The notes below the pieces were generated by a model. It worked only from the letters and a program-made list of their open reading frames with translations, made no database searches and was not told the origin of the DNA. Source: JBLHLB01 sp047618505 (lineage in GTDB: Bacteria > Planctomycetota > UBA1135 > GCA-002686595). From it: DNA of 11,228 nt. This document shows, in pieces, positions 1-7,090 of this stretch. The translations under genes were made by a program, and so were the position numbers. Where the stretch lies: contig JBLHLB010000106.1 of the NCBI GenBank assembly GCA_047618505.1, positions 1 through 11,228 of the forward strand, given 5' to 3'. The number at the start of each line of letters is the position of its first letter. The first letter of the stretch is position 1.

Positions 1-868
1 GCTCCGTGGCAAGCGTCTCGATCATCGACTCGGCGATCTCCATCATGTGGTGGAAATTGCCCTGGGCCTGGTACAGCTCCAGCATCGTGAATTCGGGATT
101 ATGCCGCGTAGACAGACCCTCATTGCGAAAGTTACGACTGACCTCAAACACCTTCTCAAGGCCTCCAACGACCAAGCGCTTTAGGTATAGCTCCGGCGCG
201 ATGCGCAGGAATAGGTCCATATCCAGCGCATTGTGATGGGTTACGAAGGGCCGCGCCGCGGCGCCCCCGGAGATCGGGTGCAGGGTCGGAGTCTCCACCT
301 CTAGGAACCCGCGCTCCTCCAGGAAACGGCGGGCGATTGAGAACATGCGACTGCGCTTGACGAAGACATCGCGTACGCCTTCGGAGGCCCAAAGGTCGAC
401 ATACCTGCGGCGATAGCGGGCCTCGACATCGGTCAATCCGTGCCACTTCTCCGGAGGCTGTGCCAGGGCCTTAGAGAGCAGCTTGACCTCCGTGGCCCAT
501 ATGGTCAGCTCGCCCTTTTGAGTACGACCGAGCTGTCCCGTGATTCCAACGATGTCGCCGTGGTCGAGCTCTTTACGCTGGGGCCACCACTCGGTCAGCT
601 TGTTCTTCTGCAGGCCCACCTGGATTCGACCTGTACGGTCGAGGACTGGTGCGAAGATCAGCTTGCCGAAATCGCGGCTGCCCAGGAGGCGACCTGCGAT
701 GGTGACGCTGGTTTCGAAGAGGGAGCCGGGTTCCTCGACGGTGCCTCCACCGGCGTGGATCTCCTCGATCGGAGTTGCGTCGACACCGCGGGCGGGGAAG
801 GGGTCGCGGCCGGCGCTGCGAATTGCCTCAACCTTGGCGAGACGGTCAGGATGGATCAGATCAGTCAT
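1..868 (-). CDS. lysS: Lysyl-tRNA synthetase, class II (5' part, runs off the left edge)
   Basis: This gene encodes a cytoplasmic enzyme that joins lysine to tRNA-Lys using ATP. The minus frame opens at ATG 868-866 and stays open to the window edge, giving the first 289 residues of an expected roughly 500. After a helical N-terminus comes an OB-fold anticodon-binding region at about residues 55-150. The class II catalytic core follows. Motif 1 lies around FLEVETPTL (188-196), followed by the ARPF-THHNALDMDLFLRIAPELYLKRLVVGG block typical of LysRS. Motif 2 is RNFRNEG (245-251), continued by RHNPEFTMLELYQA. Motif 3 would lie beyond the edge. I chose this ATG because the protein then starts with the usual short lead (MTDLIHPDRLAKVEAIRSAG). 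No clear Shine-Dalgarno is visible before it. It lies downstream of tRNA-Ala in the same direction, but a terminator separates them, so lysS probably has its own promoter. The identification is firm. Confidence 0.96.
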   Translation of the reverse strand, partial: MTDLIHPDRLAKVEAIRSAGRDPFPARGVDATPIEEIHAGGGTVEEPGSLFETSVTIAGRLLGSRDFGKLIFAPVLDRTGRIQVGLQKNKLTEWWPQRKELDHGDIVGITGQLGRTQKGELTIWATEVKLLSKALAQPPEKWHGLTDVEARYRRRYVDLWASEGVRDVFVKRSRMFSIARRFLEERGFLEVETPTLHPISGGAAARPFVTHHNALDMDLFLRIAPELYLKRLVVGGLEKVFEVSRNFRNEGLSTRHNPEFTMLELYQAQGNFHHMMEIAESMIETLATE

Positions 869-882
869 CGGGCTGTGTCCGA

Positions 883-911
883 ATGAAAGAAAATCGAGCC
901 CGGGACCTCAA
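883..911 (-). promoter_or_regulatory. Possible lysS promoter
   Basis: Reading the minus strand, TTGAGG (911-906) lies 17 bp from TTTCAT (888-883), and the lysS ATG follows about 14 bp later. Each hexamer matches the sigma-70 consensus at four of six positions. A promoter is expected here because an intrinsic terminator sits just upstream. The short distance to the ATG and the absence of a Shine-Dalgarno would imply a nearly leaderless message. The match is weak and could be chance. Confidence 0.22.
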
Positions 912-935
912 CGGAAACCGGGACCTCAAAGGAAA
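900..935. repeat. 18-bp tandem duplication in the lysS upstream region
   Basis: Two adjacent 18-bp units, 900-917 and 918-935, share the core CCGGGACCTCAA and differ at one position only (C at 912, A at 930). They lie between the tRNA-Ala terminator and lysS. On the minus strand each unit carries TTGAGGTCCCGG, so the possible -35 hexamer is duplicated 18 bp apart. It could be a recent slippage duplication or a pair of protein-binding sites. The function is unknown. Confidence 0.7.
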
Positions 936-965
936 ACAGCCCGCCAGGGGGAACCGGGCGGGCTG
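928..965 (-). terminator. Rho-independent terminator after tRNA-Ala
   Basis: On the minus strand, CAGCCCGCC (965-957) pairs perfectly with GGCGGGCTG (945-937) around an 11-nt loop. It is followed at once by TTTTCCTTT (936-928). A GC-rich 9-bp stem plus a T-rich tail is the classic intrinsic terminator. It sits 35 bp beyond the CCA end of the tRNA and upstream of lysS, so it should end the tRNA transcript and separate it from lysS. Confidence 0.8.
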
Positions 966-1000
966 AGAATCACGTGCGTGTGAACACGTCTTACTGAACG

Positions 1001-1076
1001 TGGTGGAGGATAGGGGAGTCGAACCCCTGACCTCTACAATGCCATTGTAGCGCTCTACCAACTGAGCTAATCCCCC
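1001..1076 (-). tRNA. tRNA-Ala (anticodon GGC), CCA encoded
   Basis: This is a 76-nt cloverleaf on the minus strand. The acceptor arm GGGGGAT pairs with ATCCTCC, with one G-U pair at the third position. The D arm carries the standard TTAGCTCAGTTGGTAGAGC. The anticodon stem CTACA/TGTAG encloses the loop ATGGCAT, giving anticodon GGC (plus-strand positions 1041-1043), which reads alanine codon GCC and by wobble GCT. The T arm is AGGGG-TTCGACT-CCCCT. The discriminator base A and the CCA end are in the DNA. GCC is a frequent alanine codon in the neighbouring GC-rich genes, so this tRNA should be heavily used. A terminator follows it. Confidence 0.96.
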
Positions 1077-1119
1077 GTACCTGTGAGTCTGGTTGATGTG
1101 GGGGTGAACCGTGAAATTA

Positions 1120-1141
1120 GGCCCTGGGGAGGCCCAGGGCC
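1120..1141. other. 9-bp perfect inverted repeat (hairpin)
   Basis: GGCCCTGGG (1120-1128) and CCCAGGGCC (1133-1141) form a perfect GC-rich stem with a 4-nt loop. On the minus strand it is followed by TAATTTCACGG, a short weak T-rich stretch, so it could be a poor terminator blocking leftward transcription into tRNA-Ala. On the plus strand no T run follows. It lies 43 bp upstream of the tRNA 5' end. Confidence 0.4.
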
Positions 1142-1478
1142 CGCTCTCGCGGCTCTCACGTCGTCCTGAATCCCAGGTGATTGATGGAGAGACAACACTT
1201 GGGAGGCGCCGTGGGCACCGCCGTTTGCGTCGTCGGCGAGGAGGATGACCAGCGCGGGGGGCTGCGTCAAGCCTGCTCCGGTGCGGATCTGGCGGCTGGA
1301 TCGATTTTTGTCCTCCGGGCTTCCTGACGAGGGCTTGTGGGGGCTGGCTTGGCCTTGGCGCGGACTGCGCTTATCCTGCTGGGCTTGATCCTGGATTCGC
1401 CGCTGTCCTGTGGCGGGCCAGGTCGCCCGGAACGACATTTCTGAGCCAGCACCCGCAGGTGCCGGAGTGTCTGACAAC

Positions 1479-1533
1479 TCTGGCCCAACACCCCCCGGGT
1501 GATTGAGCGACCGATCTTTCTGGCCCAACACCC
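1479..1533. repeat. 15-bp direct repeat upstream of leuS
   Basis: TCTGGCCCAACACCC occurs exactly twice, at 1479-1493 and 1519-1533, with a 40-bp period. The second copy supplies the left arm of the hairpin just before leuS. The first copy holds the same CCCAACAC arm. It may be a local duplication or a paired regulatory site. Confidence 0.7.
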
Positions 1534-1545
1534 TTACGTGTTGGG
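1524..1545 (+). promoter_or_regulatory. Hairpin covering the leuS ribosome-binding region
   Basis: CCCAACAC (1524-1531) pairs perfectly with GTGTTGGG (1538-1545) around a 6-nt loop. The right arm overlaps GGGG at 1543-1546, which is the only Shine-Dalgarno-like sequence before the leuS ATG at 1553 (6-nt spacing). Folding would therefore partly hide the ribosome site. An identical left arm at 1484-1491 could compete for the same right arm. A role in translational control is inferred from position only. Confidence 0.35.
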
Positions 1546-1552
1546 GCGCGCA

Positions 1553-4150
1553 ATGACCAACTCATACGACCCCGCCTCTATCGAACCTCGCTGGCAAGCC
1601 CGTTGGGAAGAGACCGAGGCCTTCCGTGCCAAGAACCCAGGGGACCCGGGCTTCGACCCGGCGCAGCCCAAGTACTACGTGCTAGACATGTTTCCCTACC
1701 CCTCTGGGGCTGGGCTACACGTGGGGCATCCGACGGGCTACATCGGCTCGGATATCGTCGCGCGGCGCAAGCGTATGGAAGGCTTCAACGTTCTGCACCC
1801 GATGGGCTACGACGCCTTCGGATTGCCGGCGGAGCAGTACGCGATCAAGACGGGGCAACATCCCTCGGAGACCACGGCCCAGAATGTGGCGACCTACCGC
1901 CGGCAATTGAAGGCCATCGGATTGTCCTATGACTGGAGTCGGGAGTTCTCCACTAGCGATGCGAGCTACTACCGCTGGACCCAATGGATCTTTGCGCGCC
2001 TCTTCGATGAAGGTCTGGCCTATCAAGCCGAGGTTGCCGTGTGGTGGTGTGAGGATCTGAAGACTGTGTTGGCCAACGAAGAGGTCATCAATGGGCGCTC
2101 CGAGCGCGGAGATCACCCCTGCGTGCGACGGCCCTTGAAGCAGTGGATGCTCAAGATCACGGCCTTCGCCGATGAGCTGCTCGAGGATCTAGATCTCGTG
2201 GATTGGCCGGAGTCGGTCAAGACCATGCAGCGCGAGTGGATCGGTCGCAGCGAAGGGGCCGAGATCACTTTTGCGATTGAAGGTCTAGAGGGTGAAAGCC
2301 TGTCGGTCTTTACGACACGGCCCGACACCCTTTGGGGAGCGACATTCATGGTCATCGCGCCGGAGCATCCGCTGCTGGAAAGCATCGTGTGCGAAGGCGA
2401 CGCCGAGGGTGTGCGCGAGTACGTACGCGCTGCGTCCACGAAGACCGACCTCGAGCGCACGGACCTTGCCAAGGACAAGTCCGGAGTGTTCACGGGCCGC
2501 TATGCGATCAACCCCGCCCTAGAGGAGGGCTCCGAGGCGGCGCGCATCCCCATCTTTGTGGCGGACTATGTGCTGGTGAACTATGGAACGGGTGCAATCA
2601 TGGCTGTTCCCGGTCATGACACGCGCGACTTCGAATTCGCCCAGAAGTATAACCTCGAGGTGCGTGAAGTCGTCAGGCCCCGCAAGGGCACGCCGGCCCC
2701 TAAGGAAGGCGAGTGCTTCAGCGGCGTGGGCATCGCCACCAACTCTGGTCCCCTGGATGGATTGACCACGGCTAAGGCCAAGAAGAAGGTCATAGCGCTC
2801 CTGGAGGAGCGTGACCTCGGTTGCGCCAAGGTGACCTATCGCCTGCGAGATTGGCTCTTCTCACGCCAGCGTTACTGGGGCGAGCCCTTCCCGATCCTGC
2901 ACCTGGAGGATGGCAGTCTCAAGCGGGTGCGAGACGAAGACTTGCCTGTGCGACTGCCCGAGATGACGGACTTCACACCTTCCTCCGATGGTTCCGCACC
3001 CTTGGGGCGTGCGAAGGACTGGGTTGCGACGACCGATCCAGAAACCGGCGCGCCGGCCACACGCGACACGGACACCATGCCCGGTTGGGCGGGATCTTGC
3101 TGGTACTACCTGCGCTTCCTGGATCCCTCGAATGACAGCGCGCCCTTTGCGCGTGAGGCTGAGCACTACTGGAAGAACGTTGACCTCTACGTTGGGGGCG
3201 TGGAGCACGCGGTGCTGCACCTGCTCTATGCGCGCTTCTGGCACAAGGTGCTGAACCGTCTGGGCCTCGTGACCACGCGCGAACCGTTCCAGAAACTCTT
3301 CAACCAAGGCATGTTGACGGGCTTCGCGTACCGCGATGGCACGGGGCGCTTGGTGCCCAGTGACGAGGTCGAGGAACAGGAGGACGGCGGCTTCCAACGC
3401 AAGGCCGATGGCGAGGTGTTGGAACAGGTCATCGCAAAGATGTCGAAGACCCTGCTCAATGTCGTCAACCCCGATGACGTCATCGCGGAATTCGGCGTGG
3501 ACACTTTCCGCGTCTACGAGATGTTCATGGGTCCTCTGGGGGAATCGAAGCCCTGGAACCCACGTGATGTTTCCGGCTCTCGGCGCTTCCTGAACCGTGC
3601 CTGGCGCATGCTCGTGGACGAAAAGACGGAAGACCCCATGCGACCGAACTTGGGATCGGTATCCGAAGGCGCGCCCACCGGCGATGCCCTGCACCTGGAG
3701 CGCGAGCTGAACAAAGCCCTCGCCCGCGTCGAGGATTCCTTCAAGCACTTCAACTTCAATACCGCCCTGGCGGCCTTGATGACCTTCGTCAATGAGGGCA
3801 CCAAGAAGGTAGAGGCCCTGAGGAGGGACCAGGCCGAGCGCTTTGTGTGCGCCCTGTCTCCCTTCGCGCCGCACTTCGCCGAGGAGATTTGGAGTCGACT
3901 TGGGAATGAGGGCCTCGTGGCTGCGGCGCCCTGGCCCACGGTCAATAGCGACTATCTTGTGGAGGATTCCTACGAGCTGGTCGTGCAAGTCAACGGCAAG
4001 GTTCGTGGACGTGCGGATGTTCCCAAGGAGGCCAGCAAACGCGAACTTGAGGAGCACGCCCTGAACGCCGTCCCAAAGTGGCTTGAGGGGAAGGAAGTCC
4101 GCAAGGTCATCGTCGTCCCCGGCCGCTTGGTCAACTTCGTCGTCGCCTAG
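1553..4150 (+). CDS. leuS: Leucyl-tRNA synthetase, class I
   Basis: This cytoplasmic enzyme charges tRNA-Leu with leucine and edits mischarged amino acids. The 865 residues are close to the usual bacterial length of about 860. Visible in order are the HIGH-type motif HVGH (residues 56-59) within PYPSGAGLHVGHPTGY and a region at 166-190 where the usual zinc-knuckle cysteines are mostly absent (only Cys166 and Cys190). Next comes the CP1 editing domain with TTRPDTLWG (254-262) and GTGAIMAVPGHDTRD (345-359, ending in the editing aspartate). A leucine-specific-type insertion precedes the signature loop, which reads KMSKT (629-633) instead of KMSKS. An anticodon-binding helical domain and the C-terminal VQVNGKVRGR block close the protein. 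An in-frame GTG at 1499 would add 18 residues. I prefer ATG 1553 because MTNSYDPASIEPRWQARW matches the usual LeuRS start and the extension looks unlike it. It probably leads the operon with the tldE-like gene. Confidence 0.97.
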   Translation: MTNSYDPASIEPRWQARWEETEAFRAKNPGDPGFDPAQPKYYVLDMFPYPSGAGLHVGHPTGYIGSDIVARRKRMEGFNVLHPMGYDAFGLPAEQYAIKTGQHPSETTAQNVATYRRQLKAIGLSYDWSREFSTSDASYYRWTQWIFARLFDEGLAYQAEVAVWWCEDLKTVLANEEVINGRSERGDHPCVRRPLKQWMLKITAFADELLEDLDLVDWPESVKTMQREWIGRSEGAEITFAIEGLEGESLSVFTTRPDTLWGATFMVIAPEHPLLESIVCEGDAEGVREYVRAASTKTDLERTDLAKDKSGVFTGRYAINPALEEGSEAARIPIFVADYVLVNYGTGAIMAVPGHDTRDFEFAQKYNLEVREVVRPRKGTPAPKEGECFSGVGIATNSGPLDGLTTAKAKKKVIALLEERDLGCAKVTYRLRDWLFSRQRYWGEPFPILHLEDGSLKRVRDEDLPVRLPEMTDFTPSSDGSAPLGRAKDWVATTDPETGAPATRDTDTMPGWAGSCWYYLRFLDPSNDSAPFAREAEHYWKNVDLYVGGVEHAVLHLLYARFWHKVLNRLGLVTTREPFQKLFNQGMLTGFAYRDGTGRLVPSDEVEEQEDGGFQRKADGEVLEQVIAKMSKTLLNVVNPDDVIAEFGVDTFRVYEMFMGPLGESKPWNPRDVSGSRRFLNRAWRMLVDEKTEDPMRPNLGSVSEGAPTGDALHLERELNKALARVEDSFKHFNFNTALAALMTFVNEGTKKVEALRRDQAERFVCALSPFAPHFAEEIWSRLGNEGLVAAAPWPTVNSDYLVEDSYELVVQVNGKVRGRADVPKEASKRELEEHALNAVPKWLEGKEVRKVIVVPGRLVNFVVA

Positions 4151-4203
4151 GGAATGCCTCTGAACTCCATGGACCGCTCTCTTCCTCGAAGGGCCAATTG
4201 AGC

Positions 4204-5562
4204 ATGACTGACCTCGATCTCGAACGCTTGGGCGCCCAGGCCCAGATTCTCATCGAAGCTAGTGCGGCGCCGGAGACCGAAGTCTCGATCACCTCGGAGG
4301 TGGACAACTTTGTGCGTTTCGGAGATCGCGGTCCAACGCAGTGCGCGGATCGCGAGCGTGTCTCCGTCTCGATTCGCGCACGCGTTCAGATCCCTGGGGG
4401 AGGCTACTCAGAGGCCAGCGTGGAGGTCACTGGCCGGGACCCACAGGAGTGGCATCGCGCCCTTGGGCGGGCCCACGAATTAGCCAAGGTCTCGCCCGTC
4501 AACGAACGCGCCCTGCCCCTTGGCGGAGAGGTGCAGGTCCCCGAAGTTTATGGCGATGGGGCGACCATGGCCCACCCTGCCAGTGCCAAGGCCGAGTGGG
4601 TCAAGGCGGCTCTCTCCGCCACGGAACCCGAGCAGCAGAACCCCGCCGGTATGGCTCAAACCAGTGGCCGTGGTCGTGTCATCGTGAATTCCATGGGTCG
4701 CGCCGTGCAAGCTTCCTGCAGCAGCGCATCCTTCTCCCTAACCGCCACTGGACTCACAGGCTCCGGCGTCGGAAAGAGTCTGTGCGCCCGCGTCGAGGAT
4801 CTCGATGTAGAGAGGGCGATCAAGCGTGCCGTGGACAAGTCTCGCCGGGCACAGAAGCCGCGGGCACTTGCGCCCGGCGAGTATCCTGTGGTGCTGGAGC
4901 CTCTGGCCGTTTGTTCAGCGTTGATGCAGGCGAGCTATCGCGGTTTCGGTGCCCGCGAGTATGAGGAGGGCGAGTCTTTTCTGTGCGGCCGCGTTGGGGA
5001 GCGGGCCTTCGCCCCGGAGTTGAGCATCACAGACAATGCCATGATCCCAGTTGCACCCGGTTTGCCCTTTGATGGTGAGGGCAACCCGCGCCAAATCACG
5101 CCTCTGGTACAGACGGGCGTCTTGCAGTCACCCGTGACCGATGTACGTTTCGCTAAGTCCCTGGGGTTGCCTTGCAGTGGTCACGGCGCAAGTCAACCCA
5201 GTGCCGACGGTCCCATGGCGGAGAACCTGGTTGTGTCCTCCGGTGAGTGCGACCTAGGGGAACTCTTGCGGCGGATCGATCGTGGGCTGCTCATCACGCA
5301 GTTCCACTACACCAATGCGATCGATTTTCGCGAACTGTTGCTCACCGGCATGACTCGGAACGGCACTTTCTGGGTCGAAGACGGTGAGATCCAGTACGCG
5401 GTTAAGAATCTGCGTTTTACCGATTCCCTTGTTCGTGCTTTCGCGGAAGTGCGAGGCGTGGGCACAAGCCGTGAAGTGGTTGGGGATCTCATTGAAGGGG
5501 TTTGTGTGACACCAGCCATAGCCCTGCCCAATTTTCGTTTTACCTCCGTCACTGACGCCTGA
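4204..5562 (+). CDS. tldE: TldE/PmbA-type subunit of the TldD/TldE protease
   Basis: The encoded 452-residue protein is close to the 450 of E. coli PmbA/TldE. Family marks include YPVVLEPLAVCSALM in the middle and the C-terminal block GLLITQFHYTNAIDFRELL (361-379), followed by GMTRNGTFWVEDGEI (from 382) and IQYAVKNLRFTDSL. There is no HExxxH, so this is the non-catalytic partner. In E. coli, TldE pairs with TldD to form a protease that matures microcin B17 and degrades the CcdA antitoxin; the natural substrate here is unknown. The gene starts 53 bp after leuS and 45 bp before the tldD-like gene. A TTG at 4198 is also in frame, but ATG 4204 has GAAGGG (4188-4193) at a better distance, so I use it. 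The subunit type is clear, and the partner is the next gene. Confidence 0.9.
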   Translation: MTDLDLERLGAQAQILIEASAAPETEVSITSEVDNFVRFGDRGPTQCADRERVSVSIRARVQIPGGGYSEASVEVTGRDPQEWHRALGRAHELAKVSPVNERALPLGGEVQVPEVYGDGATMAHPASAKAEWVKAALSATEPEQQNPAGMAQTSGRGRVIVNSMGRAVQASCSSASFSLTATGLTGSGVGKSLCARVEDLDVERAIKRAVDKSRRAQKPRALAPGEYPVVLEPLAVCSALMQASYRGFGAREYEEGESFLCGRVGERAFAPELSITDNAMIPVAPGLPFDGEGNPRQITPLVQTGVLQSPVTDVRFAKSLGLPCSGHGASQPSADGPMAENLVVSSGECDLGELLRRIDRGLLITQFHYTNAIDFRELLLTGMTRNGTFWVEDGEIQYAVKNLRFTDSLVRAFAEVRGVGTSREVVGDLIEGVCVTPAIALPNFRFTSVTDA

Positions 5563-5593
5563 TCCTGGGCGCCTGAGCACGGGCGCTTCGCAT

Positions 5594-5598
5594 AGGAG
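5594..5598 (+). promoter_or_regulatory. Shine-Dalgarno of the tldD-like gene
   Basis: AGGAG lies 9 nt before ATG 5608. It is the clearest ribosome-binding site in the window and fixes that start. lysS and fabG show no such site, and leuS and the tldE-like gene only weak ones. Confidence 0.65.
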
Positions 5599-5607
5599 CA
5601 CACCAGC

Positions 5608-7062
5608 ATGTCTCTTTCCGAAATGCAGTTGGCCCAAGCCGCGGTCGACAAGGCACAGGCCCTCGGTGCCTCCTACGCCGACGCCCGCGTAACGAATCTT
5701 CACACGGAGCAGCTGCGTCGTCGAAACGGTGCTCTTTCCGATGCAACCGAGTGCTACGACAGAGGCCTCGGTGTGCGCGTCCTGGTCGATGGAGCTTGGG
5801 GTTTCGCTGCCTTGGATGATCTAGGGGAAAGCGCCGCAGGTTCAGCGGCTGAACGCGCTGTCCAGCTAGCCCGTAGCCTGGGCGGGGCACGCACCCGAGC
5901 GGTGGAACTGGCTTCCAAGGCCGACGGCGTGGGGGAGTTCCGCACGCCCGTTGAAATTGACCCCTTTGAAGTTCCGCTGGCGGACAAACTCGACCTCCTC
6001 GCTGCCGCGGAGGAATCCCTCGCCGGTGCAGAGCATGTCGTAGCCCGAGAGGCGTCCCTCAGATCGCGATCCGAGGAGCAGTGGTTTGCCTCCAGTGAAG
6101 GAGCGGCGCAGTACCAACATCTTCTGCGCACGGGAGCTGGGATCTCTGCCACCGCCGCCAAGAACGGAATTGTGCAGCGACGCAGTTGGCCAGCGTCTTT
6201 CGGTGGAAACTACCGCGCCGGTGGCTGGGAGCACATCCTTGGAATGGACCTAGCGTCCCATGGGCAGCGCATTCGCGATGAGGCTGTTCTTCTCTGCGAG
6301 GCAGATGTTTGTCCAGCCGGTGAGCGGGACCTAATCCTCATGGGGAACCAACTCATGCTGCAGATCCATGAGTCCGTCGGGCACCCCAACGAGCTCGATC
6401 GCGTCTACGGCGAAGAGGTCGACCTGGCCGGTTCCTCCTTTGCGCTCCCGGAGATGGTGGACTCTTTTCAGTACGGTTCCGAACACGTCAATCTAGTGGC
6501 TGATTCGACCATACCCGGCGGACTGGATACCCGTGGTTGGGACGATGACGGCATCGCATCCGGTCGATGGAATGTCGTCGAGAAGGGGATTTTTCGTGGC
6601 TACCACACCAGCCGCGAGTGGGCTGCTCGCGGGGGACCTGGTGCTTTGCTTCACCCAGCCTCCCGCGCTGAGGGCTGGTTCAACATGCCCATCGTGCGCA
6701 TCACTAATCTCTCCCTGATGCCCGGCAGCTGGAAACTGGAGGACTTGGTGGCAGACACGGAAGATGGCGTGATCTGTGACACCGTCAAGATGTGGTCTAT
6801 CGATCAGCGCCGATTGAATTTCCAGTTCACCACGGAACTGGCCTGGGAAATCAAGAACGGCAAGCGAACTCGAATGTTGCGCAACCCTACCTACCAGGGA
6901 ACGACGCCGACTTTTTGGCGTTCCTGCGACGCCATCTGCGACGAATCCCATTGGGACCTCTGGGGCGTGATCAACTGCGGCAAGGGCAACCCCGTGCAGA
7001 CCGCTGAGATGAGCCATGGGGCATCGCCTGCGCGCTTCCGTGGTGTAACCTTCGTCGCCTGA
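5608..7062 (+). CDS. tldD: TldD-type metalloprotease subunit
   Basis: This is the catalytic subunit of the TldD/TldE protease. The encoded 484-residue protein is near the 481 of E. coli TldD. The zinc motif HExxxH is present as HESVGH (His254, Glu255, His259), followed by PNELDRVYGEE. The C-terminal NCGKGNPVQTAEMSHG carries Cys457, at the position of the third metal ligand known from E. coli TldD. Other family marks are DTRGWDDDG, RILNMP-like sequence (WFNMPIVRITNLSL) and FTTELAWEIKNGKR. In the family the complex cleaves small or unfolded peptides threaded into a closed chamber. It follows the tldE-like gene by 45 bp with a good AGGAG, so the two subunits should be made together. E. coli keeps tldD and pmbA apart. 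All key residues are intact, so I expect an active enzyme of unknown substrate. Confidence 0.93.
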   Translation: MSLSEMQLAQAAVDKAQALGASYADARVTNLHTEQLRRRNGALSDATECYDRGLGVRVLVDGAWGFAALDDLGESAAGSAAERAVQLARSLGGARTRAVELASKADGVGEFRTPVEIDPFEVPLADKLDLLAAAEESLAGAEHVVAREASLRSRSEEQWFASSEGAAQYQHLLRTGAGISATAAKNGIVQRRSWPASFGGNYRAGGWEHILGMDLASHGQRIRDEAVLLCEADVCPAGERDLILMGNQLMLQIHESVGHPNELDRVYGEEVDLAGSSFALPEMVDSFQYGSEHVNLVADSTIPGGLDTRGWDDDGIASGRWNVVEKGIFRGYHTSREWAARGGPGALLHPASRAEGWFNMPIVRITNLSLMPGSWKLEDLVADTEDGVICDTVKMWSIDQRRLNFQFTTELAWEIKNGKRTRMLRNPTYQGTTPTFWRSCDAICDESHWDLWGVINCGKGNPVQTAEMSHGASPARFRGVTFVA

Positions 7063-7090
7063 CTCTCACTCCGACCGCAACGAAACACCC

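Larger units (their letters stand above)
1077..1552. other. Divergent intergenic region between tRNA-Ala and leuS
   Basis: This 476-bp stretch must hold the promoters for tRNA-Ala (leftward) and leuS (rightward), but I cannot pick a convincing -35/-10 pair for either. Open frames cross it on both strands, as expected for GC-rich DNA. None gives a recognisable protein: the longest, on the minus strand, is a low-complexity run rich in Pro, Gly, Gln and Arg that ends inside the tRNA gene. What is visible is structural: a 9-bp inverted repeat at 1120-1141, a small hairpin at 1449-1462 (GCACC/GGTGC), a 15-bp direct repeat at 1479-1493 and 1519-1533, and a hairpin at 1524-1545. A weak 47-codon leader-like frame lies at 1245-1388. 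Confidence 0.6.

Noticed and set aside
440..983. Plus-strand open frames over the lysS region
   Set aside because: They are antisense to the conserved LysRS N-terminal domain and give no recognisable protein.
1099..1113. T-box-like motif (GGGGGTGAACCGTG) followed by a hairpin, in the orientation of leuS
   Set aside because: The match to AGGGTGGNACCGCG is imperfect. A stem I would have to lie inside the opposite-strand tRNA gene, and leuS is about 440 bp away.
1201..1478. Possible SRP RNA, RNase P RNA or other known structured RNA in the spacer
   Set aside because: None of the conserved cores of these RNAs could be recognised by eye. A covariance-model search would settle it.
1067..1531. 154-codon minus-strand frame in the spacer
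   Set aside because: The product is low complexity (Pro, Gly, Gln, Arg), shows no family features and its stop lies inside the tRNA-Ala gene.
1499..1552. GTG-initiated N-terminal extension of LeuRS
   Set aside because: The 18 extra residues do not resemble LeuRS, and the ATG at 1553 gives the normal start and length.
2861..4057. 398-codon open frame on the minus strand inside leuS
   Set aside because: It lies wholly antisense to a clear LeuRS, has no recognisable domain, and long antisense frames are common in GC-rich genes.
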